Of a DNA stretch of 64,000 nt, positions 47,981 through 59,867 are shown piece by piece (the first letter of the stretch is position 1; every line of letters begins with the position of its first letter). The stretch covers positions 124,001 through 188,000 of the forward strand of contig JABTUC010000002.1 in NCBI GenBank assembly GCA_015075545.1, given 5' to 3'. The DNA comes from Ideonella sp. (GTDB lineage Bacteria; Pseudomonadota; Gammaproteobacteria; Burkholderiales; Burkholderiaceae_C). The notes below the pieces were generated by a model that saw only the letters and a program-made list of their open reading frames with translations, was not told the DNA's origin and searched no databases. A program made the translations under genes and the position numbers.

Positions 47981-48049
47981 ATGAGCTTTCCCCGCTCGCG
48001 TCACTGGCATCCTGGGGCGCCGCGGCGGCGGGCGGCCGAGCGAGCCTGA
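47981..48049 (+). CDS. Possible 22-codon leader ORF upstream of the alpha/beta hydrolase
   Basis: A short frame (MSFPRSRHWHP...) follows a TACACT -10-like box at 47969-47974 and stops two bases before the hydrolase ATG. It has no obvious ribosome binding site. It could couple translation to the next gene or be chance. Confidence 0.25.
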   Translation: MSFPRSRHWHPGAPRRRAAERA

Positions 48050-48051
48050 CG

Positions 48052-48924
48052 ATGCAGGCTCTGTACACGCACGACGAGATTCCACTGCACCTGCGGGAGT
48101 GGGCGGTCCGAGATCCGCGCGGGCAGGTGCTGCTGGTGCACGGCCTGGGCGAGCACGTCGGGCGCTATGCCGCCACGGCGGCGCGCCTCAACGAGGCGGG
48201 CTGGGACGTCGCCGGCTACGACCAACGTGGACATGGCGCCTCGGGTGGGCCGCGCGGCGCGATCGCGCAGCCGCACAGCCTGCTCGACGATCTGGGCGTG
48301 GTGATCGACGCGCTGCGCCGCGGGCGGCAGCATCCACCGGTGCTGCTCGGCCACAGCCTGGGCGGGCTGATCGCGGCGCGCTTCGTCGCCGAGGGGTTGG
48401 CCGAATCACCGGCAGCGTGGTGGCGGCCGGTCGATGCGCTGGTGCTGTCGTCGCCCGCGCTCGACCCCGGCATGAACATGGTGCAGCGTGCGCTGCTCGC
48501 GCTGCTCGGCCCGCTGGCGCCGCATCTGGCGCTGGGCAACGGCCTGAAGCCGGCCTGGATCTCGCGCGACGCGGCGGTGGTGCGCGCCTACGTCGATGAC
48601 CCGCTGGTGCACGACCGGGTGACGCCGCTGCTGGTGCGCTTCATCGTCGATGCCGGTGCGCTGGTGCGCGCGCGGGCGCCGCGCTGGAACGTGCCCACGC
48701 TGCTGCTGTGGGCCGGCGCCGACCGCTGCGTCGCGCCGGCGGGCAGTGCGGCGTTCGCCGCCGCGGCGCCGCGCGGCGTGGTGGCGCACACTTGCTACCC
48801 GCAGATGGCGCACGAGATCTTCAACGAACCCGAGCGCGAGCTGCCGCTGACCGAGCTGACGCGCTGGCTGGCTGCGCTGCCCCTGCGCCGGGCAACGGCG
48901 ATGCCGGCCGAGACCCTGGAGTGA
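48052..48924 (+). CDS. Alpha/beta hydrolase, monoacylglycerol lipase-like
   Basis: A 290-residue serine hydrolase of the Hydrolase_4 family. VLLVHGLGEHVGRY oxyanion region, YDQRGHGASGGPRG, nucleophile elbow VLLGHSLGGL, acid in LLWAGADRCV and histidine in MAHEIFNEPER. The pattern matches bacterial monoacylglycerol lipases and lysophospholipases. No signal peptide; cytosolic. Ends six bases before the M20 peptidase gene, so the two are likely one operon. Confidence 0.92.
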   Translation: MQALYTHDEIPLHLREWAVRDPRGQVLLVHGLGEHVGRYAATAARLNEAGWDVAGYDQRGHGASGGPRGAIAQPHSLLDDLGVVIDALRRGRQHPPVLLGHSLGGLIAARFVAEGLAESPAAWWRPVDALVLSSPALDPGMNMVQRALLALLGPLAPHLALGNGLKPAWISRDAAVVRAYVDDPLVHDRVTPLLVRFIVDAGALVRARAPRWNVPTLLLWAGADRCVAPAGSAAFAAAAPRGVVAHTCYPQMAHEIFNEPERELPLTELTRWLAALPLRRATAMPAETLE

Positions 48925-48930
48925 ACGACG

Positions 48931-50424
48931 ATGAATGCACGCGAACCCCAACCTGCCGCCGCAGCGCAACCGGCGCTGTCGGCGGCGCAGAGCCGGCAGC
49001 TCGGCGACTTCGCGGCGCGGGCCTGGGACGAGCGCATCGTGCCCGAGCTGCGGCGCTACATCGAGGTGCCCGCCAAGAGCCCGATGTTCGACGCGCAGTG
49101 GCGCGAGCACGGCTACATCGACCACGTGGTGCGCGCGGCCGCCGCCTGGGTGGAGTCGCGCAAGGTGGCCGGTCTGAAACTGGAGGTGGTGCGCCTCGAG
49201 GGGCGCACGCCGGTGATCGTGTTCGAGGTGCCGGCGACCCGGGCCGACAGCACCGGCACCGTCGTGATGTACGGCCACCTCGACAAGCAGCCCGAGTTCA
49301 ACGGCTGGCGCAACGACCTCGGGCCGTGGACGCCCAAGCTCGACGGCGACTTGCTCTACGGCCGTGGCGGCGCCGACGACGGCTACGCGGTGTTCGCCGC
49401 CATCAGCGCGATCGAGGCGCTCGACGCGCAGCGAATCGCGCGGCCGCGCGTGGTCGGGCTGATCGAGAGCTGCGAAGAGAGCGGCTCGTTCGACCTGCCG
49501 GCCTACCTCGACGCGCTGAAGCCGCGGCTGGGCGAGGTGTCGCTCGTCGTGTGCCTGGACTCCGGCGCCGGCAACTACGATCAGCTCTGGCTCACCACGT
49601 CGTTGCGCGGCATGGTGTCGGGCGTGCTGAAGGTCGAGGTGTTGACCGAAGGCGTGCACTCGGGCGACGCCAGCGGGCTGGTGCCGTCGAGCTTCCGCAT
49701 CCTGCGCCAGTTGCTCGATCGGCTGGAGGATTCGCGCACCGGCCGCCTGTTGCCCGAGGCGTTCCACTGCCAGGTGCCGGCCGAGCGAGTCGAGCAGGCG
49801 CGCGCTGCGGCGGGCACGCTCGGCCAGGAGGTGTGGAAGCGCTTTCCGTGGGCGTGCGGCGCCGACGGCGGCGCCTCGCTGCCGACCACCACCGACCCGG
49901 TGCAGGCGCTGCTCAACCGCACGTGGCAGCCGACGCTATCGGTCACCGGCGTCGACGGCATGCCCGAACTCGGCAACGCCGGCAACGTGCTGCGGCCTTA
50001 CACCGCGTTCAAGCTGAGCCTGCGGCTGCCGCCGCTGGTCGACGGCCACGAGGCGTCGCTGAAGCTCAAGGCGCTGCTGGAGGACGGTGCGCCGTACAAC
50101 GCGCGCGTCACCTTCCACCCCGACGGCCGCGCTGGCGCGCTCGGCGCCACCGGCTGGAACGCGCCGTCGCTGTCGGGCTGGCTCGAAACGGCGTTGAACG
50201 ACGCCTCGCTCGCGCACTACGGCGCGCCGCTCGGCTTCATCGGCCAGGGCGGCACGATCCCGCTGATGAACATGCTGGCGCAGGGCTTCCCGAGCGCCCA
50301 GATGATGGTGTGCGGCGTGCTCGGCCCGAAGAGCAACGCGCACGGACCCAACGAGTTCCTGCACGTGCCGTATGCCAAGCGGCTGACGGCTGCGGTGTCG
50401 CAGGTGATCGCTGCGTGTCGGTAG
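48931..50424 (+). CDS. M20 family metallopeptidase (dipeptidase)
   Basis: 497 residues. Zinc ligands and catalytic residues as in the M20 dipeptidase/CNDP-like group: VMYGHLDKQPEFNGW (H and D), YGRGGADDGYA (bridging Asp), IESCEESGSFD (catalytic Glu and ligand Glu), CLDSGAGN and HGPNEFLHVPYAK (final His). An embedded dimerisation domain starts near RGMVSGVLKVEV. No signal peptide. Probably hydrolyses short peptides in the cytoplasm. Confidence 0.92.
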   Translation: MNAREPQPAAAAQPALSAAQSRQLGDFAARAWDERIVPELRRYIEVPAKSPMFDAQWREHGYIDHVVRAAAAWVESRKVAGLKLEVVRLEGRTPVIVFEVPATRADSTGTVVMYGHLDKQPEFNGWRNDLGPWTPKLDGDLLYGRGGADDGYAVFAAISAIEALDAQRIARPRVVGLIESCEESGSFDLPAYLDALKPRLGEVSLVVCLDSGAGNYDQLWLTTSLRGMVSGVLKVEVLTEGVHSGDASGLVPSSFRILRQLLDRLEDSRTGRLLPEAFHCQVPAERVEQARAAAGTLGQEVWKRFPWACGADGGASLPTTTDPVQALLNRTWQPTLSVTGVDGMPELGNAGNVLRPYTAFKLSLRLPPLVDGHEASLKLKALLEDGAPYNARVTFHPDGRAGALGATGWNAPSLSGWLETALNDASLAHYGAPLGFIGQGGTIPLMNMLAQGFPSAQMMVCGVLGPKSNAHGPNEFLHVPYAKRLTAAVSQVIAACR

Positions 50425-50503
50425 CGCCGGCGCCGCCCGCATTCGAGCCTCCGCTGTGGCTGCGCCTGGGCTGACTGCGGCGCGGGCCGCCTACTGAGGG
50501 CGC

Positions 50504-51574
50504 TCAGAACGTGTAGCCCGCGCGGACGGCCTGCCCCGACAGCGGCTCGAGCAGCGACAGCAGCGGCGCCAGCGGCGGATAGCGCAGCGCGACGCGCGTG
50601 GCATAGGCGAAGAAGCGCGGCAGGTCGGTGCTGTAGCGCGGCTTGCCGTCGCGGTGCTTGAGGCGGCAGAAGATGCCCAGCACCTTGAGGTGGCGCTGCA
50701 GCCCCATCCATTCGAGCGCGCGCCAGCATTCGCCGAAGTCCTCGGAGAACGCATGCCCGGCCAGCACCGGCGTGGCGCGCACGGCCTGCCACCAGCGCAC
50801 CGCCCAGTCGAGCTCGCGCTCCTCGTCCCACGAGATGAAGGCGTCGCGCAGCAGGCAGGCGATGTCGTAGGTGACGGGCCCGACCACGGCGTCCTGGAAG
50901 TCGAGGATGCCGGGGTTCGGCTCGCTGCGCATCAGGTTGCGCGGCATCCAGTCGCGATGCACCACCACCTTCGGCTGCGCCAGCGCGCTGGCCACCAGCA
51001 GGTCGCTCAGCCGACCCCACGATGCCAGCTCGGCGCCGCCCCATTGGACGCCGAACTCGCGCTGCACGCACCAGTCGGGAAAGAGCTGCAGCTCGCGCCG
51101 CAACAAGGCCTCGTCGTAGGGCGGCAGCCCCGCGGGGTCGACCCGCTGCTGCCACTGCACGAGCGCAGCGATCGCCTCGCGCATCAGACGGTCGGCATCG
51201 CCCGGCGCGGCGTCGCGCAGCACGTCGAGGTACAGCGTGCGGCCGAGGTCGCTCAGCAGCAGGAAGCCGCGCGCCTCGTCGGCTGCCAGCACCTGCGGCG
51301 CGTGCAGCCCCGCCGCGGCGATGCGCCGCGCGATGTCGACGAACGGCCGCACGTCCTCGTGCGGCGGCGGCGCGTCCATCACGATGAAGCTGCGCAGTGG
51401 CGAGCCGATGCGCAAGTAGCGCCTGAAGCTGGCGTCGGCCGAGGCCGGGGCGAGGCTCCCGAGATCGAGCGCGTACTGGCTGACCAGCGGCGTCAGCCAG
51501 CGCTCGAAGTGGAGACGACGCTCGGGGTCGGTCCACGCCACGCCATCGGCATGTGTGGTGGGCGAGGGCGGCAT
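50504..51574 (-). CDS. amgK: Anomeric sugar kinase AmgK-like (aminoglycoside phosphotransferase fold)
   Basis: 356 residues. The phosphotransferase core shows VVVHRDWMPRNLM (catalytic Asp) and GILDFQDAVVGPVTYDIACL (metal-binding Asp). Proteins of this type next to lptD phosphorylate N-acetylmuramate/N-acetylglucosamine in peptidoglycan recycling. The usual partner murU is not downstream; the next gene is the convergent M20 peptidase. ATG 51574 is preferred because a TACAAT -10 box (minus strand, 51614-51609) lies ahead of it and excludes the ATG at 51610. Confidence 0.87.
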   Translation of the reverse strand: MPPSPTTHADGVAWTDPERRLHFERWLTPLVSQYALDLGSLAPASADASFRRYLRIGSPLRSFIVMDAPPPHEDVRPFVDIARRIAAAGLHAPQVLAADEARGFLLLSDLGRTLYLDVLRDAAPGDADRLMREAIAALVQWQQRVDPAGLPPYDEALLRRELQLFPDWCVQREFGVQWGGAELASWGRLSDLLVASALAQPKVVVHRDWMPRNLMRSEPNPGILDFQDAVVGPVTYDIACLLRDAFISWDEERELDWAVRWWQAVRATPVLAGHAFSEDFGECWRALEWMGLQRHLKVLGIFCRLKHRDGKPRYSTDLPRFFAYATRVALRYPPLAPLLSLLEPLSGQAVRAGYTF

Positions 51575-51595
51575 CGGGGGCGTCGCAGCGCGATG

Positions 51596-51614
51596 GATAA
51601 TCGCGCGCATTGTA
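51596..51614. promoter_or_regulatory. Overlapping divergent -10 boxes for lptD (plus) and amgK (minus)
   Basis: GATAAT on the plus strand at 51596-51601 and TACAAT on the minus strand at 51614-51609 are 7 bases apart. The two promoters would be back to back and could compete. Confidence 0.45.
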
Positions 51615-51705
51615 CGAACGCGCTTCGTTGCGGCGCGGGCTGGATCGCTCGGCGCAAGTCGCTCGCCGAGTCCAGCGCACCTCCAGCGTCCGAACCACAA
51701 CCGTC

Positions 51706-54090
51706 GTGCCGATCCGCCTGCGCCGCGCTGACTGGCATCGCTGCACGATGCAGGCGGTGCTGGCCACCGCGGCCTGCGCTCCGACCGTGCTGCTGGCGCA
51801 GTCCGCCGTGCCGCAGGCCGCAGCGGCGGCCAGTGCGGCTTCCGAGGCGCCGCTGCCGCTGGCGCCGAGTCGTGAGCTGGCGCCACCGGCACGCGGCGAT
51901 GCCGTGCGCGCACGTTCGGTGGTGATCCGGGCCGATCGCGTGCAGTCGAGGCCCGATCTCGATACGGTGGCCGAAGGGCATGTGGAGTTCCGTCGTGCCG
52001 GCACCGTGATTCGCGCCGATCGCGTCACCTACGACAGCACCGACGACCTCGCGAAGGCGACCGGCGACGTGCGCGTCAGCCGCGACGGCAATCGATACTG
52101 GGGCCCCGAGCTGCAACTGCACGTGCAGCGCTTTCAGGGTTTCTTCCTCGAGCCGCAGTTCTGGCTCGGCCGCACCGGCGCCGGAGGCACTGCCGAGCGC
52201 TTCGATTTCCTCGACCCCTCGCGCTCGGTGGCCATCAAGGCCACCTACACCAGTTGCCCGCGCGATGGCTCGGGTGACCCCGACTGGCTGCTGAAGGCCG
52301 ATCGCGTGCGCATCGACCTCGAGGCCAACGAAGGCATCGCCGAAGGCGCCGTGCTGCGCTTTCTCGGCGTGCCGATCCTCGCGCTGCCGGTGATGAGCTT
52401 CCCGCTCACCGACGACCGCAAGTCCGGGTGGCTGCCGCCGACCGTCAACCTCGATTCCAAGAGCGGCCTCGAACTCGCGGTGCCTTACTACTGGAACATC
52501 GCTCCGAACCGCGATGCGACGATCACGCCGGGGATCCTGAGCCGCCGCGGCGCCTCGATGGCCGCCGAGTTCCGCTATCTCGAGCCCGGCGACGAGGGCC
52601 GCATCGAGATCGACACGCTGCCCAACGACCGCGTGGCGCGACGCGACCGCTGGCTGAGCGACTTCGCTCACCACGGCCGGCGCGACCGCATTGGATTGAA
52701 CTACGAGATCGATGCGATCCGCGTGTCCGACGACGATTATTGGAAGGACTTCCAGCGCCAGATCCGTTCGTTCACGCCGCGGCTGCTGCCGTTGACCGCC
52801 AACCTCGGGCAGGGCAGCGAGCGCCATGGCTTCGACTCGCGCTGGTACCTCGGCACGCAGCGCTGGCAGGTGCTCGGCTCGGGCGATCCGACCACCGAGA
52901 TCGTGCCGCCGTACGACCGCAGCATGCAGCTCGGCGCGCGCACCGACGGTGCGCTGCCGCTGGGGATGCGCATCGATGCCGTGACGGAGATCAACCGCTT
53001 CACGCTCGCCGAAGGCCCGCCGAGCGCCGTCAGGCCCAACGGCTGGCGCTGGCACGGCATCGTCAGCCTGACGCGGCCGTGGGAGACCGCCGCCACCTGG
53101 GTGCGGCCGAAGCTGATGCTCAATGCCGCCAGCTACGATGTCGACCAGCCGCTGGTCGACGGCCGCACGCGGGCGTCGCGACTGATACCGACCTTCAGCC
53201 TCGACAGCGGCGCGGTGTTCGAGCGCAACAGCACATGGTTCGGCAAGCCGCAGCGGCAGACGCTGGAGCCGCGGCTGTTCTATGCCAACACGCCGTTTCG
53301 CGAGCAGGCGACGCTGCCGAACTTCGATTCGGCGCCGATCGACTTCAACACCGTATCGGTGTTCACCGAGAGCGCGTTCTCGGGCGTCGATCGGGTCACC
53401 GATGGGCATCAGCTCACGGCCGGCGCCACCACGCGCTGGCTCGACTCGGCCACCGGTGCCGAAACGCTGCGCCTGGGCATCGCGCAGCGCTATCTGTTTC
53501 GCGATCTGCGCATCACTCCGGACGGCGTGCCGCAGACGCAGCGACTGTCGGATCTGCTGCTCGACGGATCGACCTCGCTGGTGCCCAACTGGCAGTTCGA
53601 CATGTCGCTGCAGTACAGCGCCGAGATCAGCCGTCCGGTGCGCTCGATCGTCAGCGTGCGCTACCTGCCCCAGCCGTTCCACGCGCTCAGCGCGACTTAC
53701 CGTTTTGCCCGTGGCCTGTCCGAACAGATGGAACTCGGCTGGCAATGGCCGGTCTATCGCCGCGACCCTAGCGCCCGGGCCGGTGGCGGCAAGTGCGGCG
53801 GCTCGCTCTATGCGGTGGGCCGGCTCAACTACAGCACCCGCGACAGTCGTCTCACCGATTCGATTGCCGGCTTCGAGTACGACGCCGGCTGCTGGATCGG
53901 GCGGCTGGTGGTCGAGCGCCTGTCGGTCGGCCGCACCGAAGCCAGCACACGGCTGCTGCTGCAGCTCGAGCTGGTGGGCCTGTCGCGCATCGGCGCGAAC
54001 CCGCTCCAGGTGTTGAAGGACAATATTCCCGGATACCGCCTGCTGCGCGAAGAGCGCAAGGGCCCCTACGAACCGACGATCGATGACTGA
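51706..54090 (+). CDS. lptD: LptD, LPS-assembly outer-membrane protein
   Basis: Outer-membrane barrel that with LptE inserts LPS into the outer leaflet. About 794 residues. After a signal peptide (basic RLRRADWHR, core AVLATAACAPTVLLAQ) comes an Ala/Pro-rich stretch, an OstA/LptA-like domain (VVIRADRVQSRPDLDTVAEG ... VRVSRDGNRYWG) and the long barrel with the conserved LPVMSFPLTDDRKSGWLPPT. Cysteines at SCPRDG, GKCGGS and DAGCWIG could form the inter-domain disulfides. The start is uncertain: GTG 51706 gives the best signal; TTG 51610 and ATG 51748 are alternatives. Overlaps surA by 8 bases. Confidence 0.93.
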   Translation: MPIRLRRADWHRCTMQAVLATAACAPTVLLAQSAVPQAAAAASAASEAPLPLAPSRELAPPARGDAVRARSVVIRADRVQSRPDLDTVAEGHVEFRRAGTVIRADRVTYDSTDDLAKATGDVRVSRDGNRYWGPELQLHVQRFQGFFLEPQFWLGRTGAGGTAERFDFLDPSRSVAIKATYTSCPRDGSGDPDWLLKADRVRIDLEANEGIAEGAVLRFLGVPILALPVMSFPLTDDRKSGWLPPTVNLDSKSGLELAVPYYWNIAPNRDATITPGILSRRGASMAAEFRYLEPGDEGRIEIDTLPNDRVARRDRWLSDFAHHGRRDRIGLNYEIDAIRVSDDDYWKDFQRQIRSFTPRLLPLTANLGQGSERHGFDSRWYLGTQRWQVLGSGDPTTEIVPPYDRSMQLGARTDGALPLGMRIDAVTEINRFTLAEGPPSAVRPNGWRWHGIVSLTRPWETAATWVRPKLMLNAASYDVDQPLVDGRTRASRLIPTFSLDSGAVFERNSTWFGKPQRQTLEPRLFYANTPFREQATLPNFDSAPIDFNTVSVFTESAFSGVDRVTDGHQLTAGATTRWLDSATGAETLRLGIAQRYLFRDLRITPDGVPQTQRLSDLLLDGSTSLVPNWQFDMSLQYSAEISRPVRSIVSVRYLPQPFHALSATYRFARGLSEQMELGWQWPVYRRDPSARAGGGKCGGSLYAVGRLNYSTRDSRLTDSIAGFEYDAGCWIGRLVVERLSVGRTEASTRLLLQLELVGLSRIGANPLQVLKDNIPGYRLLREERKGPYEPTIDD

Positions 54091-55417
54091 GCCTTTCGAG
54101 AGCCGCCCCGGTGTTGCTCGGCGCCTGCTGTTGGGGCTGGGGCTGTGCGCCCTTCCCGCCGCGACGTTCGGGCAGGCTGGCCGCGCGCTGCGCGTCGGCG
54201 ACTACATCGTGGCGGTCGTCAACAGCGAGCTGGTCACCGCCTACGAGGTCGAGCAGCGTGTGGCACGCGCCCGCGAGGAGATCCGTCGCAGCGGCGCGCG
54301 CGAGCCGGCAAGCGACGTGCTGCGCAAGCAGGCCATCGACTCGCTGATCGACGAGCGCGTGCTGATCACCTATGCGCGCGACAGCGGCGCCAAGGTCGAC
54401 GAGGTCGAGCTCGACCGCGCGGTCAACAGCGTGGCGGCGAACAACCGGATGAGCCTGGCCGAGTTGCGCCGCCGGCTGGCCGCCGAGGGCCTCGAGTTCG
54501 GGCGCTTTCGCAACAATGTGCGCGATCAGATCCTGGTCGAGCGGGTTCGCGAGCGCGAAGTGCACCAGCGCATACAGATCACGGATTCGGAGGTCGACCG
54601 CTACCTCGAGCAGCAGAAGAGCACGGCCGCTGCGGCGGTGGAGCTGAATCTGGCGCAGATCCTGGTCAGCGTGCCGGAGAACGCGAGCGACGCCGTGGTC
54701 GCCGAGCGCAAGGCGCGCATCGATGCCGCGCTGGCACGCGTGCGAGCAGGCGCCGACTTCGCCACGGTGGCGCGCGAGGTCTCGGAGGACGGCAACCGGG
54801 CCAGCGGCGGCCTGATCGGGCTGCGACCGGCGTCGCGGCTGCCCGATCTGTTCGTCGAACAGGCGCGCAAGCTCGAGGTGGGCGAGGTGAGCGCCCAGCC
54901 CTTTCGCAGCAGTGCCGGATTCCATGTGCTGAAGGTCGTCGAGCGCCACGATGGACAGGCGGTGCGCGTGCAACAGACGCGCGCGCGACACATCCTGCTG
55001 CGCACGTCGGCGCAAGCCAGCGTCGAAGACGCGACGCGGCGCCTGCTCGAGTTGAAGCGGCAGATCGAATCGGGTCAGCGCCGCTTCGAGGACGTGGCGC
55101 GCGAAGTGTCGGAGGACACCACGGCCCCTGCGGGTGGTGACCTCGGTTGGACGTCGCCCGGCAGCTTCGTGCCCGAGTTCGAAGAGGCGATGGACCGGCT
55201 GGCACCCGGCGCCATCTCGCCGCCGGTGGTGTCGCGCTTCGGTGTGCACCTGATCCAGGTGGTCGAGCGCCGCGAGGTCGAACTCAGCGCCAAGGAGATG
55301 CGCGAGCAGGCGCGCGCCGCGCTGCGCGAGCAGAAGTTCGGCGCGGCATACCAGGATTGGCTCAAGGATCTGCGCGCGCGCGCCTACATCGAGATGCGCG
55401 ATCCGCCGCAGCAATGA
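54083..55417 (+). CDS. surA: SurA, periplasmic chaperone and peptidyl-prolyl isomerase
   Basis: 444 residues. Signal peptide ending near FGQA, N-terminal SurA_N chaperone module ([40 protein letters not shown]), then two parvulin domains: one at [17 protein letters not shown] ... [10 protein letters not shown] and one at [12 protein letters not shown] ... [10 protein letters not shown]. Escorts outer-membrane proteins, LptD itself among the known clients. Translationally coupled to lptD. Confidence 0.95.
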   Translation: MTEPFESRPGVARRLLLGLGLCALPAATFGQAGRALRVGDYIVAVVNSELVTAYEVEQRVARAREEIRRSGAREPASDVLRKQAIDSLIDERVLITYARDSGAKVDEVELDRAVNSVAANNRMSLAELRRRLAAEGLEFGRFRNNVRDQILVERVREREVHQRIQITDSEVDRYLEQQKSTAAAAVELNLAQILVSVPENASDAVVAERKARIDAALARVRAGADFATVAREVSEDGNRASGGLIGLRPASRLPDLFVEQARKLEVGEVSAQPFRSSAGFHVLKVVERHDGQAVRVQQTRARHILLRTSAQASVEDATRRLLELKRQIESGQRRFEDVAREVSEDTTAPAGGDLGWTSPGSFVPEFEEAMDRLAPGAISPPVVSRFGVHLIQVVERREVELSAKEMREQARAALREQKFGAAYQDWLKDLRARAYIEMRDPPQQ

Positions 55418-55439
55418 CGGCGGCGGGCTGCGCGCGACG

Positions 55440-56222
55440 TTGAGTCAGGTGCCACGCAAGCGCTTCGGCCAGCATTTCCTGGTCGACAACAGCGTGATCG
55501 ATGCGATCGTGCGCGCGATCGACCCGATGCCGGGGGATCACATCGTCGAGATCGGCCCCGGTCGCGGGGCATTGACCGGGCCGCTGCATGCCAGCGGGGC
55601 TCGGCTGACCCTGATCGAACTCGACCGTGACCTGGCCGCGCATTGGCAGCGAGTGCCAGGGCTCGAACTGGTGCAGGCCGATGTACTGCGGGTTGACTTC
55701 GCGTCGCTGGCCGCCGGCCGGCGGTTTCGGGTGGCGGGCAACCTGCCGTACAACATCTCGACGCCGATTCTCTTTCATCTGCTCGAGGCCGTGCCGTACG
55801 TGATCGACCAGCATGTGATGCTGCAGAAGGAGGTGGTCGACCGCATCGCCGCAGCACCGGGCGGGCGCGAGTACGGGCGGCTGAGCGTGATGCTGCAGTG
55901 GCGCTACGAGATCGAGCGCCTGTTCGATGTGCCGGCGGCGTCCTTCGACCCGCCGCCGCGCGTCACATCGGGCGTGCTGCGAATGGTGCCGCGGGCCGAT
56001 CCACCCGTGGTGGATGCGGCGCTGCTGTCGCAGATCGTGACGGTGGCATTCTCGCAACGACGCAAGCTTCTGCGCCACACGCTCGGCCGATGGCTCGAGC
56101 AGACCGGCAGGTCCGCCGCTTTCGACCTTCGGCGCCGTGCCGAGGAGGTCGCGGTCGACGAATACGTGGCCTTGGCTCAGACGGTGGCAGCGCCACCCAG
56201 CGCGAAGCAGCCGGCACGGTGA
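55440..56222 (+). CDS. rsmA: 16S rRNA dimethyladenosine transferase RsmA/KsgA
   Basis: Dimethylates two adjacent adenines near the 3' end of 16S rRNA. 260 residues; [10 protein letters not shown] at the N-terminus, SAM motif [15 protein letters not shown] and the catalytic NLPYNIS. The start is TTG 55440 (22 bases after surA) with GTG 55449 as alternative. In many relatives pdxA lies between surA and rsmA; it is missing here. Confidence 0.95.
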   Translation: MSQVPRKRFGQHFLVDNSVIDAIVRAIDPMPGDHIVEIGPGRGALTGPLHASGARLTLIELDRDLAAHWQRVPGLELVQADVLRVDFASLAAGRRFRVAGNLPYNISTPILFHLLEAVPYVIDQHVMLQKEVVDRIAAAPGGREYGRLSVMLQWRYEIERLFDVPAASFDPPPRVTSGVLRMVPRADPPVVDAALLSQIVTVAFSQRRKLLRHTLGRWLEQTGRSAAFDLRRRAEEVAVDEYVALAQTVAAPPSAKQPAR

Positions 56223-56259
56223 GCGCTCGCGGCCATTCGGGGCCGGGCCCGCAGCATCG

Positions 56260-56826
56260 TCACGCCGCGTTCAACCACATCGCGGTGTCGAAGGCGCTGC
56301 TCATCAGCGGCATGTTCATGCCGAAGTTCGGGTTGACCCCGTTCTTCGACACGTTCTTCGGCGCCGGCTTGTCGGCGCCCGTGGCGCCGTCGTGGCCGCG
56401 CTCCAGCGCGTGGGCGTCGGACCCGCGCGGCACGGCAAACGAGTAGAAGCAGCGGAAGGCAACGCGCCGTTCGGCCCAGAAGTCGGCCGCATCGCGGAAC
56501 ACATCGAGCAACTGCTCGCGGGCTTCGCGATCGAATCGCGGGTTGTCGGGCAACTGCTCGAGCACCACCACGAACCCGGGCTGCGTGCCGGCCTTGTGCA
56601 CCAGGTCGGTCATGCAGTCGTACAGCGCGTCGAGATTCTTGCCGAAATGATTCGGAAACAGGAACGACTCGGCGATCTTGTCGAGCACCTCCTGTTTCGA
56701 TTGCGCACTCGACAGGTCGGCATACAGGAAGTGCTGGCCGGCGCCTTCGGCCGCCTGCATCAGCTCGTCGACGCGGTAGGCGCGGATGGATTGGACGATG
56801 TTTGGTCGGACTGTCTGGAGCAGCAT
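56260..56826 (-). CDS. Barstar-family RNase inhibitor
   Basis: 188 residues, with a barstar domain at about residues 15-130. The helix that plugs barnase in the classic complex is recognisable in FGKNLDALYDCMTDL: both aspartates that contact the RNase are kept and the tryptophan between them is tyrosine. The C-terminal 50 or so residues (GHDGATGADKPAPKN onward) are extra. No signal peptide, so it protects the cytoplasm. The barnase-like gene lies 41 bases upstream on the same strand. Start ATG 56826. Confidence 0.9.
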   Translation of the reverse strand: MLLQTVRPNIVQSIRAYRVDELMQAAEGAGQHFLYADLSSAQSKQEVLDKIAESFLFPNHFGKNLDALYDCMTDLVHKAGTQPGFVVVLEQLPDNPRFDREAREQLLDVFRDAADFWAERRVAFRCFYSFAVPRGSDAHALERGHDGATGADKPAPKNVSKNGVNPNFGMNMPLMSSAFDTAMWLNAA

Positions 56827-56867
56827 GGCCTCTGTCCTCGGATCAAGATCTCGGTTGTCTCGGCAAC

Positions 56868-57278
56868 CTACTGCGCAATGCGGCGGAAGCTCGCGTAGTG
56901 GTCGTCGGTGTAGTAACAAACTTCGGGCTGCCTGGCCGTGACGCCACCGCAGACGATGCGGCGCGCGCCCCGGTTGCTGGCTCCGGGTGTGGGTACGGTG
57001 TATTCGCGGTAATAGCCTCGCGAGCGCCGCGGAAGCTGCCGTTCGCGATTGCCGAACGTTGCACCATCCTTGACGTAGGGAAACGGACCTCCGGCCCGAA
57101 CGAGCCTTTGGGTCTGTTGCGCCTCGCGGGGCAACTCCGCCAGTGCCACCGGTTCACTCGCCGTGACCGGCCCCTTGGCCTGAACCGTGCCGACCAGCGC
57201 CGACGAGATGGCAACTGCTGTAGCAAGCCCTAACTTAAACAACGACCCCGACAGCAGCGACCGAACGGTCCAATCCAC
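56868..57278 (-). CDS. Secreted ribonuclease of the barnase (N1/T1) family
   Basis: 136 residues from GTG 57278. Signal peptide (KLGLATAVAISSALVGTVQA), then the RNase domain: FGNRERQLPRRSRGYYREYT with the general base Glu, RGARRIVCGG with the catalytic Arg, and YYTDDHYASFRRI with the general acid His. It ends 41 bases before the barstar gene; the pair is a toxin/inhibitor unit. Two extra cysteines (IVCGG, EVCYY) are absent from classical barnase and could form a disulfide in the periplasm. Confidence 0.92.
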   Translation of the reverse strand: MDWTVRSLLSGSLFKLGLATAVAISSALVGTVQAKGPVTASEPVALAELPREAQQTQRLVRAGGPFPYVKDGATFGNRERQLPRRSRGYYREYTVPTPGASNRGARRIVCGGVTARQPEVCYYTDDHYASFRRIAQ

Positions 57279-57305
57279 GGGTAAACCCTGAACTTTAACC
57301 GGGAG

Positions 57306-57334
57306 ATGGTACCGGAAGCGGTCAAAAACCTCAA
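57306..57334 (-). promoter_or_regulatory. Sigma70-type promoter for the barnase-barstar pair
   Basis: On the minus strand TTGAGG (57334-57329) and TACCAT (57311-57306) are separated by exactly 17 bases, about 28 bases upstream of the GTG start. It is the best -35/-10 pair in the window and sits in a locally AT-richer patch. The rest of the 190-base gap (57335-57468), downstream of the malic enzyme gene, shows nothing else. Confidence 0.6.
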
Positions 57335-57468
57335 GTGAACTGCCTCAAACTTGGGCAGAGCCGGTCAGAAACGAGCAAGCGCACACACTCGCTGTGAGCT
57401 GCTGGCAAGAGGTATCGGCGCCGACCCATGCCGCGTTGGCCCGTGCCGCCGAGGGCATCGGGCCGGCT

Positions 57469-59769
<2,301 letters not shown>

Positions 59770-59867
59770 GACGCTTCGCTCGCTGATGGCGGTCGGCGAT
59801 TGTAGGAGCGCCTTCGGCGCCGCGAGCGGTCGCCTCGACCCACGTAGGGGTGCGCCACAATCGACCG

